A stretch of 64,000 nucleotides of DNA, from contig NOKP01000001.1 of assembly GCA_002682825.1 (NCBI GenBank), positions 1,056,501-1,120,500 of the forward strand, read 5' to 3'. Shown here piece after piece: positions 53,971-64,000 of the stretch. The position numbers and the translations under genes are program-made. A model generated the notes under the pieces. It was given only the letters and a program-made list of their open reading frames with translations, was not told the origin of the DNA and did no database searches. Position 1 is the stretch's first letter; every line of letters begins with the position of its first letter. The stretch is from Neonectria sp. B-13. Taxonomy: Eukaryota; Ascomycota; Sordariomycetes; Hypocreales; Nectriaceae.

Positions 53971-56332
53971 ATGGACCACCATATGCTCGTCAACGGCCAT
54001 CGGCCCTCCTCCGAATCCTCCACTTCCGCATCCTCCGCCTCCGACCCTGTCTTGAAAGCATCCACCACCTCGACTTCTGCTTCTATACACCGCCATGCTC
54101 CTGCCTCGTCCCCGTCCTTGACCTCGAATTCGATTTCATCCTCCTCTTCCGCGTTTGGTTCTTCTGTTGGCACCGGCCCGGCCGACTCTTCACCCTCCAT
54201 GAGGTTTCCCAACGCCGGCCTCGAGCAACACCACCAACAACACCCCTCCAAGGACAACTGCGATAGAATCCGTTCCGACGAAGAAATCAACCCCCGACTC
54301 GTCAAGATGTCCTCCGCACTCGTCGGCAAGACCGTCAGCCCCTTCCTCAAAGAGCACATCCCCGGCCTTTACGCCCCCATCGGCAAGGGCAGGCAACTGG
54401 TTGGCATCCCTTCCAACGCTTCCAACGCATTCAACTCGGCACCAACCGTCCGCAAGAGGGACCCCAACAGCAAGTTCTGCTACCGTCATCGACCCGACTC
54501 CAAGTGCCGCCGCGCCGCCGATGAGACCAAGATGGGATTCATTCAAAGTGTAAGTTGCCCCTTGTCGTCTTCCCTGTCCGGGCGTCACAGTCTACCACCG
54601 CCGCCTTTTGTCCCTGTCACTTTATTAACATAACTCCCTGCAGGAACTCAACAGCTTATCGACGGCCGATCAAGAAGCCATCACCCACGTCTGGTCACTG
54701 TTCTCCGCCGCCCCGTCCAAGCATCGCGAATTGATGCTGCAGGGCATCATTACCCAGTGCTGCTTCCCCCAGCTCTCGACCGTTTCGCGCGAAGTCCAGG
54801 AGCAGCTCAAGATCGACTTCCTCGCCGCCCTCCCCAACGAACTCTCATACAAGATCCTTTGCTCCCTCGACACCGTATCCCTCTGTAAGGCCGCTCAAGT
54901 CAGTCGACGATGGCGAAGCCTTGCCGACGACGACGTTGTGTGGCATCGCATGTGCGAACAGCACATTGATCGCAAGTGCACCAAGTGTGGCTGGGGACTG
55001 CCCCTCCTCGAGCGAAAGAAGTTGATGGCCTGGAACCGTCATCAGCAAGGTCACCGAAACCAACCAATCGCCACTGTGGTCGAGATCGACGACGAAACCG
55101 CCGAATCCGAGTCAGGACTACAGAAGCGACATGCTCACGACGACCACAATGAAGATCGACCTCAAAAGCGTCAACGCGTCAATGGAGCTTCCAGTTCGCG
55201 ACAACAGCTGGATCAGGAGCGCAAATTCCGTCCATGGAAGGATGTCTATAGGGATCGGTTCAAGGTGGGGTACAACTGGAAGACCGGTCGGTGCTCCATC
55301 AAGACATTCAAGGGTCACGAGAATGGCGTCACTTGCTTACAATTCGACGACAATATCCTGGCTACGGGCTCCTACGACACGACCATCAAGATCTGGAACA
55401 TTGAGACGGGCGAGGTGATGCGCACACTGCGTGGCCACACGTCAGCCGTGCGATGTCTTCAATTCGACGACACCAAGTTGATCAGTGGCAGCTTCGACCG
55501 GACCATCAAGATTTGGAACTGGCAGACTGGAGAGTGCTTGAGTACGCTTCAGTGCCACACCGAGGGCGTGCTTTCGGTGCACTTTGATGGTTGCACGTTG
55601 GCATCTGGGTCGATTGACAAGACGGTTAAGATCTTCAGCTTCGACACGAAGCAGACCTTTTGTCTCCGGGGTCACACCGACTGGGTTAACCACGTGCGCA
55701 TCGACTCACCGTCAAGGGTGGTCTTCTCGGCATCCGATGATCTGTCGGTCAAGCTCTGGGATCTGGATTCGAAGCAATGCATCAAGACGTTCCTAGGCCA
55801 TGTGGGCCAAGTGCAGCAGGTGCTCCTGATGCCAGCAGACTTTGAGCCGGACGAGGTGCCGTCGCCCCACACGGACAATTCGGACACGCTATCGGTGTCG
55901 AGCGGTCGTAGCGCATCGCCCGTGGCACCGGAGCAGACTATTGATAACCGGGCCGCTTACGGGTCAGGTTTCACCTCAGACCCTTCCCGGCCACTGCCTC
56001 CGCGGTACATGCTCACCGGCGGGCTTGACAACACAGTCCGGCTCTGGGACACAGCCACGGGCAAGTGCATCCGCAGCATGTTCGGGCACGTGGAGGGCAT
56101 CTGGGGCCTGGTCGGCGACACCTTGCGAGTGGTGACCGGGGCTAACGACTCCATGACCAAGATCTGGGAGCCCCGATCAGGCAAGTGCGAGCGCAGCTTC
56201 ACCGGCCATGCAGGCCCCGTCACATGCGTCGGGCTGAGTGACAGCCGCATGGCAAGTGGTAGCGAGGACGGTGAGGTTCGCCTGTACAGCTTCGAAGGCG
56301 AACGGGTGGAAGAACGAGGGACTCCCTCGTGA
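53971..56332 (+). CDS. sconB: Sulfur controller SconB/SCON-2 (Met30), F-box/WD40 protein
   Basis: Two exons, 53971-54549 and 54644-56332, give 755 residues from an ATG in a GCGCCATGG context. Residues 1-110 are Ser/Thr-rich and disordered. The stretch [20 protein letters not shown] to [22 protein letters not shown] is the conserved N-terminal block of Met30/SconB proteins. The F-box ([29 protein letters not shown], from about residue 256) binds Skp1. Seven WD40 repeats follow from about residue 395 (GHENGV, GHTSAV, CHTEGV, GHTDWV, GHVGQV, GHVEGI, GHAGPV). A Ser-rich insert of about 60 residues sits after the fifth. The protein is the substrate receptor of an SCF ubiquitin ligase that shuts down sulfur acquisition by targeting the bZIP activator MetR/CYS3 when sulfur is plentiful. 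Length is somewhat above the roughly 650-680 of the Neurospora and Aspergillus homologues, mainly from the N-terminus. Confidence 0.96.
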
Positions 56333-59300
56333 CAGCCTCGTATGATACGAGGCTCTTCACCAACCATGAACAGCAGTTGAGGTTCCGAAGCACACTGTTT
56401 TATATTGCCGAAGGCAATTTCCACGATATCCAAGATACCAATCGGCGTGGACACCATCCAAGCATCTGTTACACCACTGACTCTTGTTTTTCTTTTCGAT
56501 ATGTTGCTCTTGTTATGATTTTGTGGAGCATTGGAGTCTTGTTAAAAAGCGGATTGCTTGAGTTACGCTTTCTCAATGATGGGGATGGATTAGGACAAGC
56601 ATTGGAATGGTTTCTTTCTCAGGGTGAACTATGAGGGAATGAGATAGGATTGGGGACACGGAAGGACCTCGGGGAAAAGGTGCCTCGGCTAGGACCAAAC
56701 ACTCTGGTGATCAAGAAACGAGGATTGGGGGAGTTTGGGGGACGGATGATTTACAATGCATTTTGGATTTATTGGAGGCAAGGACGTGAAAGTCCTTGGG
56801 AGAAATGTACCCCTACGGCAAGATAGAGAAAATGTGCAATGTCAACGAATAATCGCAAAAGAAGAAGTCATTTCGAGATGTGAGGCTGGGTGGCGAGGGA
56901 GTGAACGGGTAGTGCTGGGAGTTAAGCTTCTGAAATGCAAGAAAACAATACGCACGCGACGCCTTGAGGGAGTTTGCGTGTTCGGGCTGTGACAGGGTGA
57001 CGAGGATGGGTGCTAAATGTAGGATTATAATGTTGGAGATTGTGTTCGTTGGTCAGGTTTCCTGGGGATGGTCGTAGCGGACGGGTTCCTGAATCCTACG
57101 TCGGTAGTCGCAGCCGCAGCCGCACTCACAGCCGCAGCCTACCAAGGTCATGTCACGGAAAGGGAGCTCGGAAGCGTCCCAATAGACTTCGTCAGTCGGG
57201 TCCGGGTGCGGCTCCGCGGGAGAGGGAGGCTCCTCTCCTCGGTCGGTGGTGGTCGATCGGCGGTACCGGTCTCCGCCGTCGAGTCTCCGAACCTCCGAGC
57301 GCCGGGGTCGGGTTGGTGGATGAATGGAAGGAAGGATGGGTGGGTGGTCGGGGGATGGATAAATGGAACGGGACGGAAGACGGCCGAGAGGGAGGGAGGT
57401 GGGCCGGGCCATTGAATATGTTTTATGTGTTTTTATGGATGGATGAGCTGTGAGTGAGGCAGGCTGGTTACATGGTTTCTGTCGTGAGCAATCTAATCTG
57501 ATGGTTCTTTTCACAGGCACGCACGGCACATGACGGCAAACAGCAGGATTTCTAGATCGATGGTCGGAACGATCTTGGAAGGTGTCCGCTGGGAGGCCTG
57601 TGCTGGGCAGCAATAGCAGTTCCGGGACATTGGGATGGCATGATCTGTGGCGTGCCGGTGAAGCACCTCCGGAGAGCACAGCTTTTTAATAGGCAATAAT
57701 TAATCCCCCTCCAGTTGAAGGAAGAGAGATTTTGAAACAGACAGAACAGACCTCGGCAAAGCCCGGTATCAGAATCGGGCATCCGGGGTGGGGCACTTGA
57801 TTGGCCTCTCTCCCTGGAATAATGAACAAGACGGCGCGGTTGGAGAGAGATGGAGAGAGCTGGAGCTGTTGCACACCGGTGTGCGGTGAATACTGACAGG
57901 CACAACGAAGTGTTGACTATGATCCCTGGCAGTGCCAACCCGGAAGCCTCCGAGGCTGCTTGGGAGCCGAATTGGGTTGCAGAGCGCAGAGTGCAGTGTA
58001 TCTTCCTTCATCATGGCAGCGAGGTGGTGGAGGCATGTGGGGGTACGTACCGCACATTATTACTTATTAGGCGCCCGAGAGAGGTTTAGTAGGTACGGAC
58101 CCTGGGGAATATGCCCCACCTGCCCTGAAAATCAAGGTCCCTCCCTCGAAAGAGAAAAAGAGAAAGTAGGTACCACTTGCACCACGGGGCAGTGGGGTGG
58201 TACCTAGTAGGTCAGCAAAGCTGGAAAAGAGCTGAAGCTTGCTGGCTGGAGCGAGAAGAAAAAGGGACTCGGAGGCGAGAACCCCGCAAAATCACAAGCT
58301 CGGCTGTGTGTCGGCAAAAGCTATTTCCCAGGACTACGTCACTTTGTATGATTCGGAAGAGAAAGTGGCATTGGTTGCTACCTATCATGGCCAATTCAGC
58401 CAGCATTCTAGACTGCTCTGCATCTTATGCAATCATGGCAGTTTGGCAAATGTGCGCCACCAACAAACAACAACTGCAATTGACAGGAATTAGCACCGGT
58501 GTTCCTACAGAGAATAAAGAGCGAGAGAAGAGTCCTCGGCCGCATGGATGGAGCAGCCGCCCCCATTCTTTGGCGCCCCTCCCCCCCGGTTCCTCCGCCT
58601 GCCCGGAGCCAGAAGGCTGCAAGTGGGGTTTCCCGACGTGACCTGCGCACGAGGGCGGCCCACGCCCCCCCAAACCTACCTGGGGGAAGTTCCGAGTTTC
58701 CCCCAACTTTTGGAGGAAAGGGCAGTTAGTTAGATGGTTGTCCACGGAGAGAAAGAGAGAGAGAGAGAGCGAGGGCTGGGGAGGGGAATTCGAGATTAAG
58801 GTGGGATGGAGGGATGGAGAGAGAGACAGGCACATGCTTGGATGGGAAACTTGTGTAAGGACGTGGAGGGGCAGGTAAGTAAGTAAGTAAGTAAGTAAGT
58901 GTAGCCAAACAGAGAGACAAAGAGAAGCGCCTCATGATGCCATGATACATAATTCCGCCATGGCACTTGTCGACGATGGTCCATCAGCATGGAGGCAGCG
59001 ACGGCATGTGCCTGCATGTGCTGTGCTGCGCTATGCTGTGCTGTGCTATAACTGGCCCATCTACATACAGCCCAGCACCCAAGCCATCCACGCCCATCTC
59101 CAGCTCCGAGGTCTGGATAACTCGACGTTCTAGATCTCCATCTTCCCAGCCGACGAATGACAGCACGCTCTCCCCCATACCTTCGGGGAATAGCCTCCAT
59201 CTTTTTTCATCTCTCCCACTCCACACACGCCCCGCGACACGCCCCTCCCCTCCCGCGCGCAAGAGCTTGTGACTGTCCTTCGCACTCTGACTCCCGAGCG

Positions 59301-59853
59301 GCCATGACGGTGGAGCAAATCCCGAGCAAGCCCGCCTAAAAGATACCGAGCGAACGAGGTCGGAGAAGAGAGACACGCAAAGAGAGAGAGAGAGGGCGTG
59401 GAATTTCATATGTCGACCGAAACACGGCTCGCGGCTACGCGCAACTCGGCCGGCGGAATCGCTCTCTCGGTTTCCGCTCCTCTCTTCCCTTCTTAAAATC
59501 CACCTTCTCTCTCTCTCCTCGGGCCCTCCTCCATTCTTCCTCCCCTCTCTTCTACTATTCCTTCTTCTTCTTTTTTCTGGACCTCTCTCCCCTCTTTCCC
59601 CTGCCTCCCGCGTGAAACCACCCCTTCATCCACCCGTAGCCCAATCCCGGTTTCTCACATCTCCGAAGGCCCCCGAACCTCGGTCCGTCCTGCCGTGTAA
59701 ACTCCTACGAAAACGAAAAACACAATTCGTCTCTAAATCGCATCGCCTGGTGTTTTCCTCCCTGTGAAAAGAAGGAGACGAGAGACAAGAGTCGGCTACA
59801 GCTCTGTCGAGTCTGAGAATCGAACTACACACACACACACCACAACCGACGTC
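56333..59853. other. Long intergenic region with microsatellites
   Basis: About 3.5 kb without a firm gene. It contains CAGCCG repeats near 57109-57140, a GA-rich tract near 58750-58770, a GTAA array at 58875-58900, TGTGC-type repeats near 59020-59050, and a CA tract at 59829-59841 in the leader of the carrier gene. A 119-codon minus-strand frame at 57053-57412 is discussed among the rejected items. Confidence 0.4.
58875..58900 (+). repeat. GTAA microsatellite
   Basis: Six and a half perfect copies of GTAA in tandem. Confidence 0.9.
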
Positions 59854-61055
59854 ATGTCTCGGAACGGCGACGGGAAGAAGCAGCCGCCCACTGTGGCCAC
59901 CAACCTCATGGGTAGGTCCACCACTCAATTCACCCTGCGACTCCAGCGGTCTGGGTGGTTTTTCTATGCGCAACCAACTGACGATGCTTCTCTATAGCCG
60001 GAGGCGGTGCTGGTATGATGGAGGCTCTCGCGTGCCATCCTCTAGGTAAGCTCGCGCGCCCTCTCCCCCCATGCGCGCATGCGAGCGCATGGCCTCAGAA
60101 CCTCTCCACTAACCTTGCACGCCCTCGACAGACACAATTAAGGTCCGCATGCAGCTATCTAGGCGTGCGCGACAGCCCGGCGCCCCCAAGCGCGGCTTCA
60201 TCAAAACGGGCACAGAAATTGTCCGCAAGGAGACGGCCCTCGGCCTGTACAAGGGCCTGGGCGCCGTGTTGACCGGCATCGTCCCCAAGATGGCCATCCG
60301 CTTCAGCTCGTTCGAGTGGTACAAGCAACTCCTCGCCAACGAGACCACCGGCGTCGTCTCCGGCCAAGCCATCTTCTTCGCCGGTCTGGCCGCCGGTGTC
60401 ACCGAGGCCGTCGCCGTCGTCACCCCCATGGAGGTCATCAAGATCCGTCTGCAGGCCCAACACCACTCCATGGCCGACCCCCTCGACATCCCCAAGTACC
60501 GCAACGCCGCCCACGCCCTGTACACCGTCGTCAAGGAGGAGGGCTTCGGCGCCCTGTACCGCGGAGTCAGCTTGACAGCCCTGCGCCAGGGCTCCAACCA
60601 GGCCGTCAACTTCACTGCCTATAGCTACTTCAAGGACTGGCTCAAGGTGTGGCAGCCCCAGTACGAGAACGCCAACCTGCCCAGCTGGCAGACCACCCTC
60701 ATCGGTCTCGTCAGTGGTGCCATGGGCCCTCTGAGCAACGCCCCCATCGACACCATCAAGACCCGCCTACAGAAGACCCCCGCCGAGTTTGGTACCAGCG
60801 CCTGGACTCGCATCTCCCGAATCGCCGCCGACATGTTCAAGTCAGTTCTTTCCCCTCCCTCTCATCCATATGTCCCTCATACTGACCCTTTAACCCCACA
60901 GGCAAGAAGGTTTCCACGCCTTCTACAAGGGCATCACCCCTCGCATCATGCGTGTCGCTCCTGGTCAGGCCGTCACCTTCACCGTTTACGAGTTCCTCAA
61001 GGAGAAGCTAGAAAGGAGCAACTTTTCCTTGACCGGAGGTAAATTCGAGGAATAG
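59854..61055 (+). CDS. SFC1: Mitochondrial succinate-fumarate carrier (Sfc1/AcuL)
   Basis: Four exons, 59854-59911, 59998-60045, 60132-60840 and 60902-61055, in phase, 322 residues. It has the three-repeat structure of mitochondrial carriers: PLDTIKVRMQ (34-43), PMEVIKIRLQ (134-143) and PIDTIKTRLQ (240-249), each followed by an amphipathic and a membrane helix, six helices in all. The second repeat with GVTEAVAVVTPMEVIK and the segment ALYRGVSLTALRQGSNQAVNF match yeast Sfc1/Acr1 and Aspergillus AcuL. These exchange cytosolic succinate from the glyoxylate cycle for mitochondrial fumarate across the inner membrane, needed for growth on acetate or fatty acids. The first two exons are very short, as often seen in fungal carrier genes. 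It ends ...GGKFEE. Regulation by FacB or Far-type factors is likely from family knowledge, but I did not identify sites. Confidence 0.94.
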
Positions 61056-61566
61056 AGCAAGCAAGCCGTGCTGTGGTGTCATGAGCAGCGGAACGCTTTC
61101 ATAAAAGAAGAAGACGAAGAAGGAGGAGAAGGAGTGGCGTCTCGTGTCATTTGGGTTCCTAATTCGAGCGTTCAGTTACGAAACCGGTAAGAAAGAGGCG
61201 GAATCGGCACTTTAGATCCGAATGTGTACGAGCTCTTCGAGGGACAGACTGTATGGAGAGAGCGAATGGCCATAACGTCTCATGACAGTGTTGGAGACTG
61301 GGTTAGAAAGGGATACCAATGCATGGGTGGGAGGGCGGCTTGGGTTCTTTTTTTGTGCATGCATCTTGGATAAAATACCAGCATTTTGCAGCTAGGACAG
61401 TTGAATTTTCTTGCATCCGATGCTTGAGGCCTGTCTCTATCCATCCCGGACTGCGAGCCATGTCCGGGGTCGACTGCCTTTGTTCTTCATGTATATCTGT
61501 GTATTCGCGTGCCTATAGGGTGAGTCTGTGTGTAGGGTTTGTATCCGCCATCTGGCTCGTCTCCAT
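61056..61566. other. Intergenic, convergent 3' ends
   Basis: Lies between the 3' ends of the carrier gene and twinfilin. A GAAGAAGAA tract occurs near 61107. I see no gene in it. Confidence 0.4.
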
Positions 61567-62675
61567 TCATCGGCCGGGTCGCTTCGGGCGGCTGAAGCCC
61601 TGCCTAGCTGTCACCTTCGGGTGCAGATCCTCCAAGACCGTCTGCTCTGTGATCTCGCTCGGGTCCTCCACCTCAAATCGCTTGTCAATCTTCAGTCCGG
61701 CTTCGCGTTCGGCCACATCCAAGACCGCGCGTTTCATAAGCGGGTACATCATCCTGTACTTGATCGCCTTGGTTCCAGGAGTGACGGGGCACGTGTAAAA
61801 GAAGAGAACCGGGCTCTGTTCCGCGCCGTTGTGTGTGTGGGTGAAGCGGTACAGGGTGAAGCGAGGCTCCGTCGTCGAGATGACTTGCGACAGCTCTGCG
61901 ATGGTGCTTGGCGTCGGCGACTCGGGGACCAGCTCTACCGCCTCCGTCTCGGGGTTGATCCTCTGGACTCATTGTCAGTCACCACTTCACAAATGAGCAA
62001 ACAGCCCAATGCGGCTTACCAGCATCGTAACCACGCGTCCCCCATCCTGCCCGACCTCCTTCATGGCAGCAATCGCCTGTTCCGCCACTGGCATTGCTAG
62101 GCTCTTGCTGAGGTGGATCTCCCTCGTCCCCGTACCCGAGCCGGCTTCTTGCTCGGCCCTCTTCACCTCGCCGAGGGCCTGCTCCTCCTCAGTCAGAGGC
62201 GCATCGAGTTTGTTATGCGCGTCGTGCTTCTCGAAGCCCTTGGGAGTCAACTCATTGGCCATCGTCAACAAGACAGTCTCGCGGAAATGTTCGGTGCCAA
62301 GCTCTCTGACGAGCGTAAGGCGGGTCGCTGCGAACAGCATCTTCTGTCGGACAGGCGCCGCATCGGGAACGTAGGTGACGGCTAGGAAGCGAGGGGCCGA
62401 GTCGAAGCGGCGGAGGATGATGTAGAGGGCGACATTGGGCTTGATGTGAGGCTGGAGGCTCGCAAGGTTATCGTTGAAGGACGAGGACGAGGCTGGAAGC
62501 GTGGTAATGGGCACAAGTGATTCGTGTTCGATCGTCGCCAGGATCCCAAAGGTATCACTCGAAGCCAACAACGAGTTGAACTGATCTTGGAGCTCCTTCG
62601 AAGCTGCTGATGATTAGCTGACGTAGCCCCGAAAGACCCGAGCGCCGGGGCCATACCTGAAATGCCGGACTGCAT
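61567..62675 (-). CDS. TWF1: Twinfilin, two ADF-H domains
   Basis: Three exons on the minus strand: 62675-62657, 62603-62020 and 61962-61567, in phase, 332 residues. Exon 1 encodes only MQSGIS plus one base. The first ADF-homology domain (residues about 1-150) contains VALYIILRRFDSAPRFLAVTYVPDAAPVRQKMLFAATRLTL, including the KMLFA-type actin-binding helix start. A linker (about 150-180) is Glu-rich. The second ADF-H domain (about 180-310) contains RFTLYRFTHTHNGAEQSPVLFFYTCP and YRMMYPLMKRAVLD. The C-terminus KVTARQGFSRPKRPGR is the basic tail that binds capping protein and phosphoinositides in other organisms. Twinfilin sequesters actin monomers, caps and helps depolymerise filaments at actin patches. 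Length matches fungal homologues. Confidence 0.92.
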
Positions 62676-63305
62676 CGTGTCTGCGTGCTTCAGCTACAGC
62701 TATTACACCAGATAGATGATCCAAATCTCCAGCCGTCGACAGAAAGACGGCAGAAGCGATGCTAACGCTGAGGTTGATGTTGATGTTTGGTGTAAGTACC
62801 TACCCCGCCACTTCGTCCGAGACGCTTCGTAGCTCCGTGTGGGCCTTCCCCTTGGACCATCCATGACATGATCCTGGGTACTAAGCTTACCCTACAGCCA
62901 AACATTGAGAGTACCTCGAGCTGCCGCAATGGTTGCAATGACCTGGATATAATCGTCCTAGCTAACTGAGTCTTATTATTAACCTGTTTTTTTACGCTTT
63001 GTTAGGACAGGCAAAAGTCTCACGATTTGTAGCCATTCACTCGGAGACTCGAGAACTCATCAACAAACTTGGTTGCGACAACCTTAGAGAGCAAGCACGT
63101 TTTACCCACGCAGATCGTAAAATGGTCCCGCGAAATGGGATTCAATTCTCTCCCACGATAATACTGGCATAGTATATGTCTATTGCCCATTAACCCCCAA
63201 ATTTGGTCCAAATTACCACCCGAAACCCTGCCAAATGTCACTTCCTTCACTCCTTGACAACACTGATCGTCCTCAACAACTGTTCCTTAGTCTTGTACTT
63301 GGAAT
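62676..63305. other. Intergenic, twinfilin promoter
   Basis: Holds the twinfilin promoter and the 3' untranslated region of the partial gene at the window edge. I see nothing else. Confidence 0.4.
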
Positions 63306-64000
63306 TCAGATTGCCATGGCTGCAGCAAGGAGTAACTTTCCCAAGACTGCCAGAACTGGAAGTTCGAAATGGCTGGAATCGGATGCTGTGACCAGAACGG
63401 GAGGATCGTCATTCGTGTTTGCCGTTACCGAGGGCTCTGACCAAAAGTCGCCAGCGGAGGAAGGCTCTGTCGGATAGGCACCCCCCGGCAAAGTAGGATT
63501 GGCACTTGAGGGAGTCTGAGCATTCGATAGGTCGATTGGAGTCACCCAAACTGTAGTCGTAGGACTAGGGAGGGATGACGCAATGAAAGTGGGAAGTGAT
63601 ATCGACGGCTGTTGAATTGGTGGAGGGGCCTCAACATTAGGACCTGGGGGTGGCGTCGTGGATGGTACTGGAAGACTCAGTGAATCTGGGACTGATATTT
63701 CTGGGGGACCTTGCACAGTGTTTGCTGGAGGAACAGGAACCACAGGTACAGAGCCCTCCGGAACGGACTGAGCTGGCGGCTCTTGTGGAGACTCAACTGC
63801 GGGTACCCCAGAAGGTATCGTCGTGGTTTGGATGGTCGATGGAGGCGGGACCTCACTTGAGAGTGTTGGCGGGCCCCCAGGGACATTGCTCTCTGGGACC
63901 TGGCCTTGGTCTGGCACCAGGCCAGGGCTAATGACAAACACATTGGAAATTCTCGGAGTTTCGTCTGGACAGTGGCCTCCACACTTGGGAGAGTTTGGTT
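63306..64000 (-). CDS. Pro/Ser/Thr-rich, probably GPI-anchored wall protein (partial)
   Basis: The minus-strand frame is open from the window edge at 64000 to a stop at 63306, so the N-terminal part lies outside. The visible 231 residues start KCGGHCPDETPRISNV, possibly the end of a Cys-bearing domain, and continue as a long Pro/Val/Ser/Thr-rich stalk (PPP, VPVVPVPP, STTPPPGPN). The C-terminus has small residues (ASDSS), then a hydrophobic end of about 20 residues (FELPVLAVLGKLLLAAAMAI) without charged residues after it, as expected for a GPI-attachment signal. It is probably an O-glycosylated cell-wall or surface protein. No catalytic domain is visible in this part, and I cannot name the family. 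Confidence 0.65.
   Translation of the reverse strand, partial: PNSPKCGGHCPDETPRISNVFVISPGLVPDQGQVPESNVPGGPPTLSSEVPPPSTIQTTTIPSGVPAVESPQEPPAQSVPEGSVPVVPVPPANTVQGPPEISVPDSLSLPVPSTTPPPGPNVEAPPPIQQPSISLPTFIASSLPSPTTTVWVTPIDLSNAQTPSSANPTLPGGAYPTEPSSAGDFWSEPSVTANTNDDPPVLVTASDSSHFELPVLAVLGKLLLAAAMAI

Noticed and set aside
57053..57412. 119-codon minus-strand frame with a GCGCECGCGC stretch
   Set aside because: The Cys/Gly run is just the translation of a CAGCCG repeat, the rest is Pro/Arg low complexity, and no splice or homologue evidence supports it. The C-terminal part reads plausibly, so it is worth checking against RNA-seq, but I do not list it as a gene.

Overview
The window is nuclear DNA of a filamentous ascomycete (Pezizomycotina, most likely Sordariomycetes). 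The evidence is short spliceosomal introns (mostly 50-80 nt, GT...CTRAC...AG), about one gene per 3 kb with long intergenic gaps, an intron-containing tRNA-Leu, and typical fungal families: fungal rhodopsin-like membrane protein, velvet domain, Zn(II)2Cys6 regulator, SconB/SCON-2, DUF3431. I cannot place the genus. I rebuilt splice structures by hand and checked reading phase across every junction.

Left part (2-20 kb): a seven-helix rhodopsin-like protein; a 1197-residue protein with a helical N-terminus, a kinase-like domain and a trypsin-like protease domain; a CCDC25/Jlp2 homologue with a one-base problem at a splice junction; a minimal velvet-domain protein; a GH1 beta-glucosidase preceded by a uORF; and an intronless MFS transporter. 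A MITE-like element lies in the 4-kb gap at 10-14 kb.

Middle (21-29 kb): a lineage-specific region with two hypothetical minus-strand genes. One starts with a Met-Gly-Cys-Cys-Cys lipidation motif. The other has five short introns and is built on a minisatellite containing CAGCGTTG. A long repeat-bearing, partly AT-rich stretch without recognisable genes follows, then a bestrophin-family channel.

A possible catabolic mini-cluster lies at 33-40 kb: an allantoate-permease-type (ACS/Dal5) transporter, a divergently transcribed metal-dependent amidohydrolase with ochratoxinase-like active-site spacing, and a Zn(II)2Cys6 regulator. Two GATA motifs sit in the shared promoter.

Right part (40-64 kb) is mostly conserved housekeeping: a single-pass, cysteine-rich, Gln-tailed surface protein; a DUF3431 protein; Mediator Med22; tRNA pseudouridine synthase Pus1; tRNA-Leu(AAG); the sulfur-control F-box/WD40 protein SconB; the mitochondrial succinate-fumarate carrier; twinfilin; and the 3' part of a Pro-rich, probably GPI-anchored wall protein that runs off the window edge.
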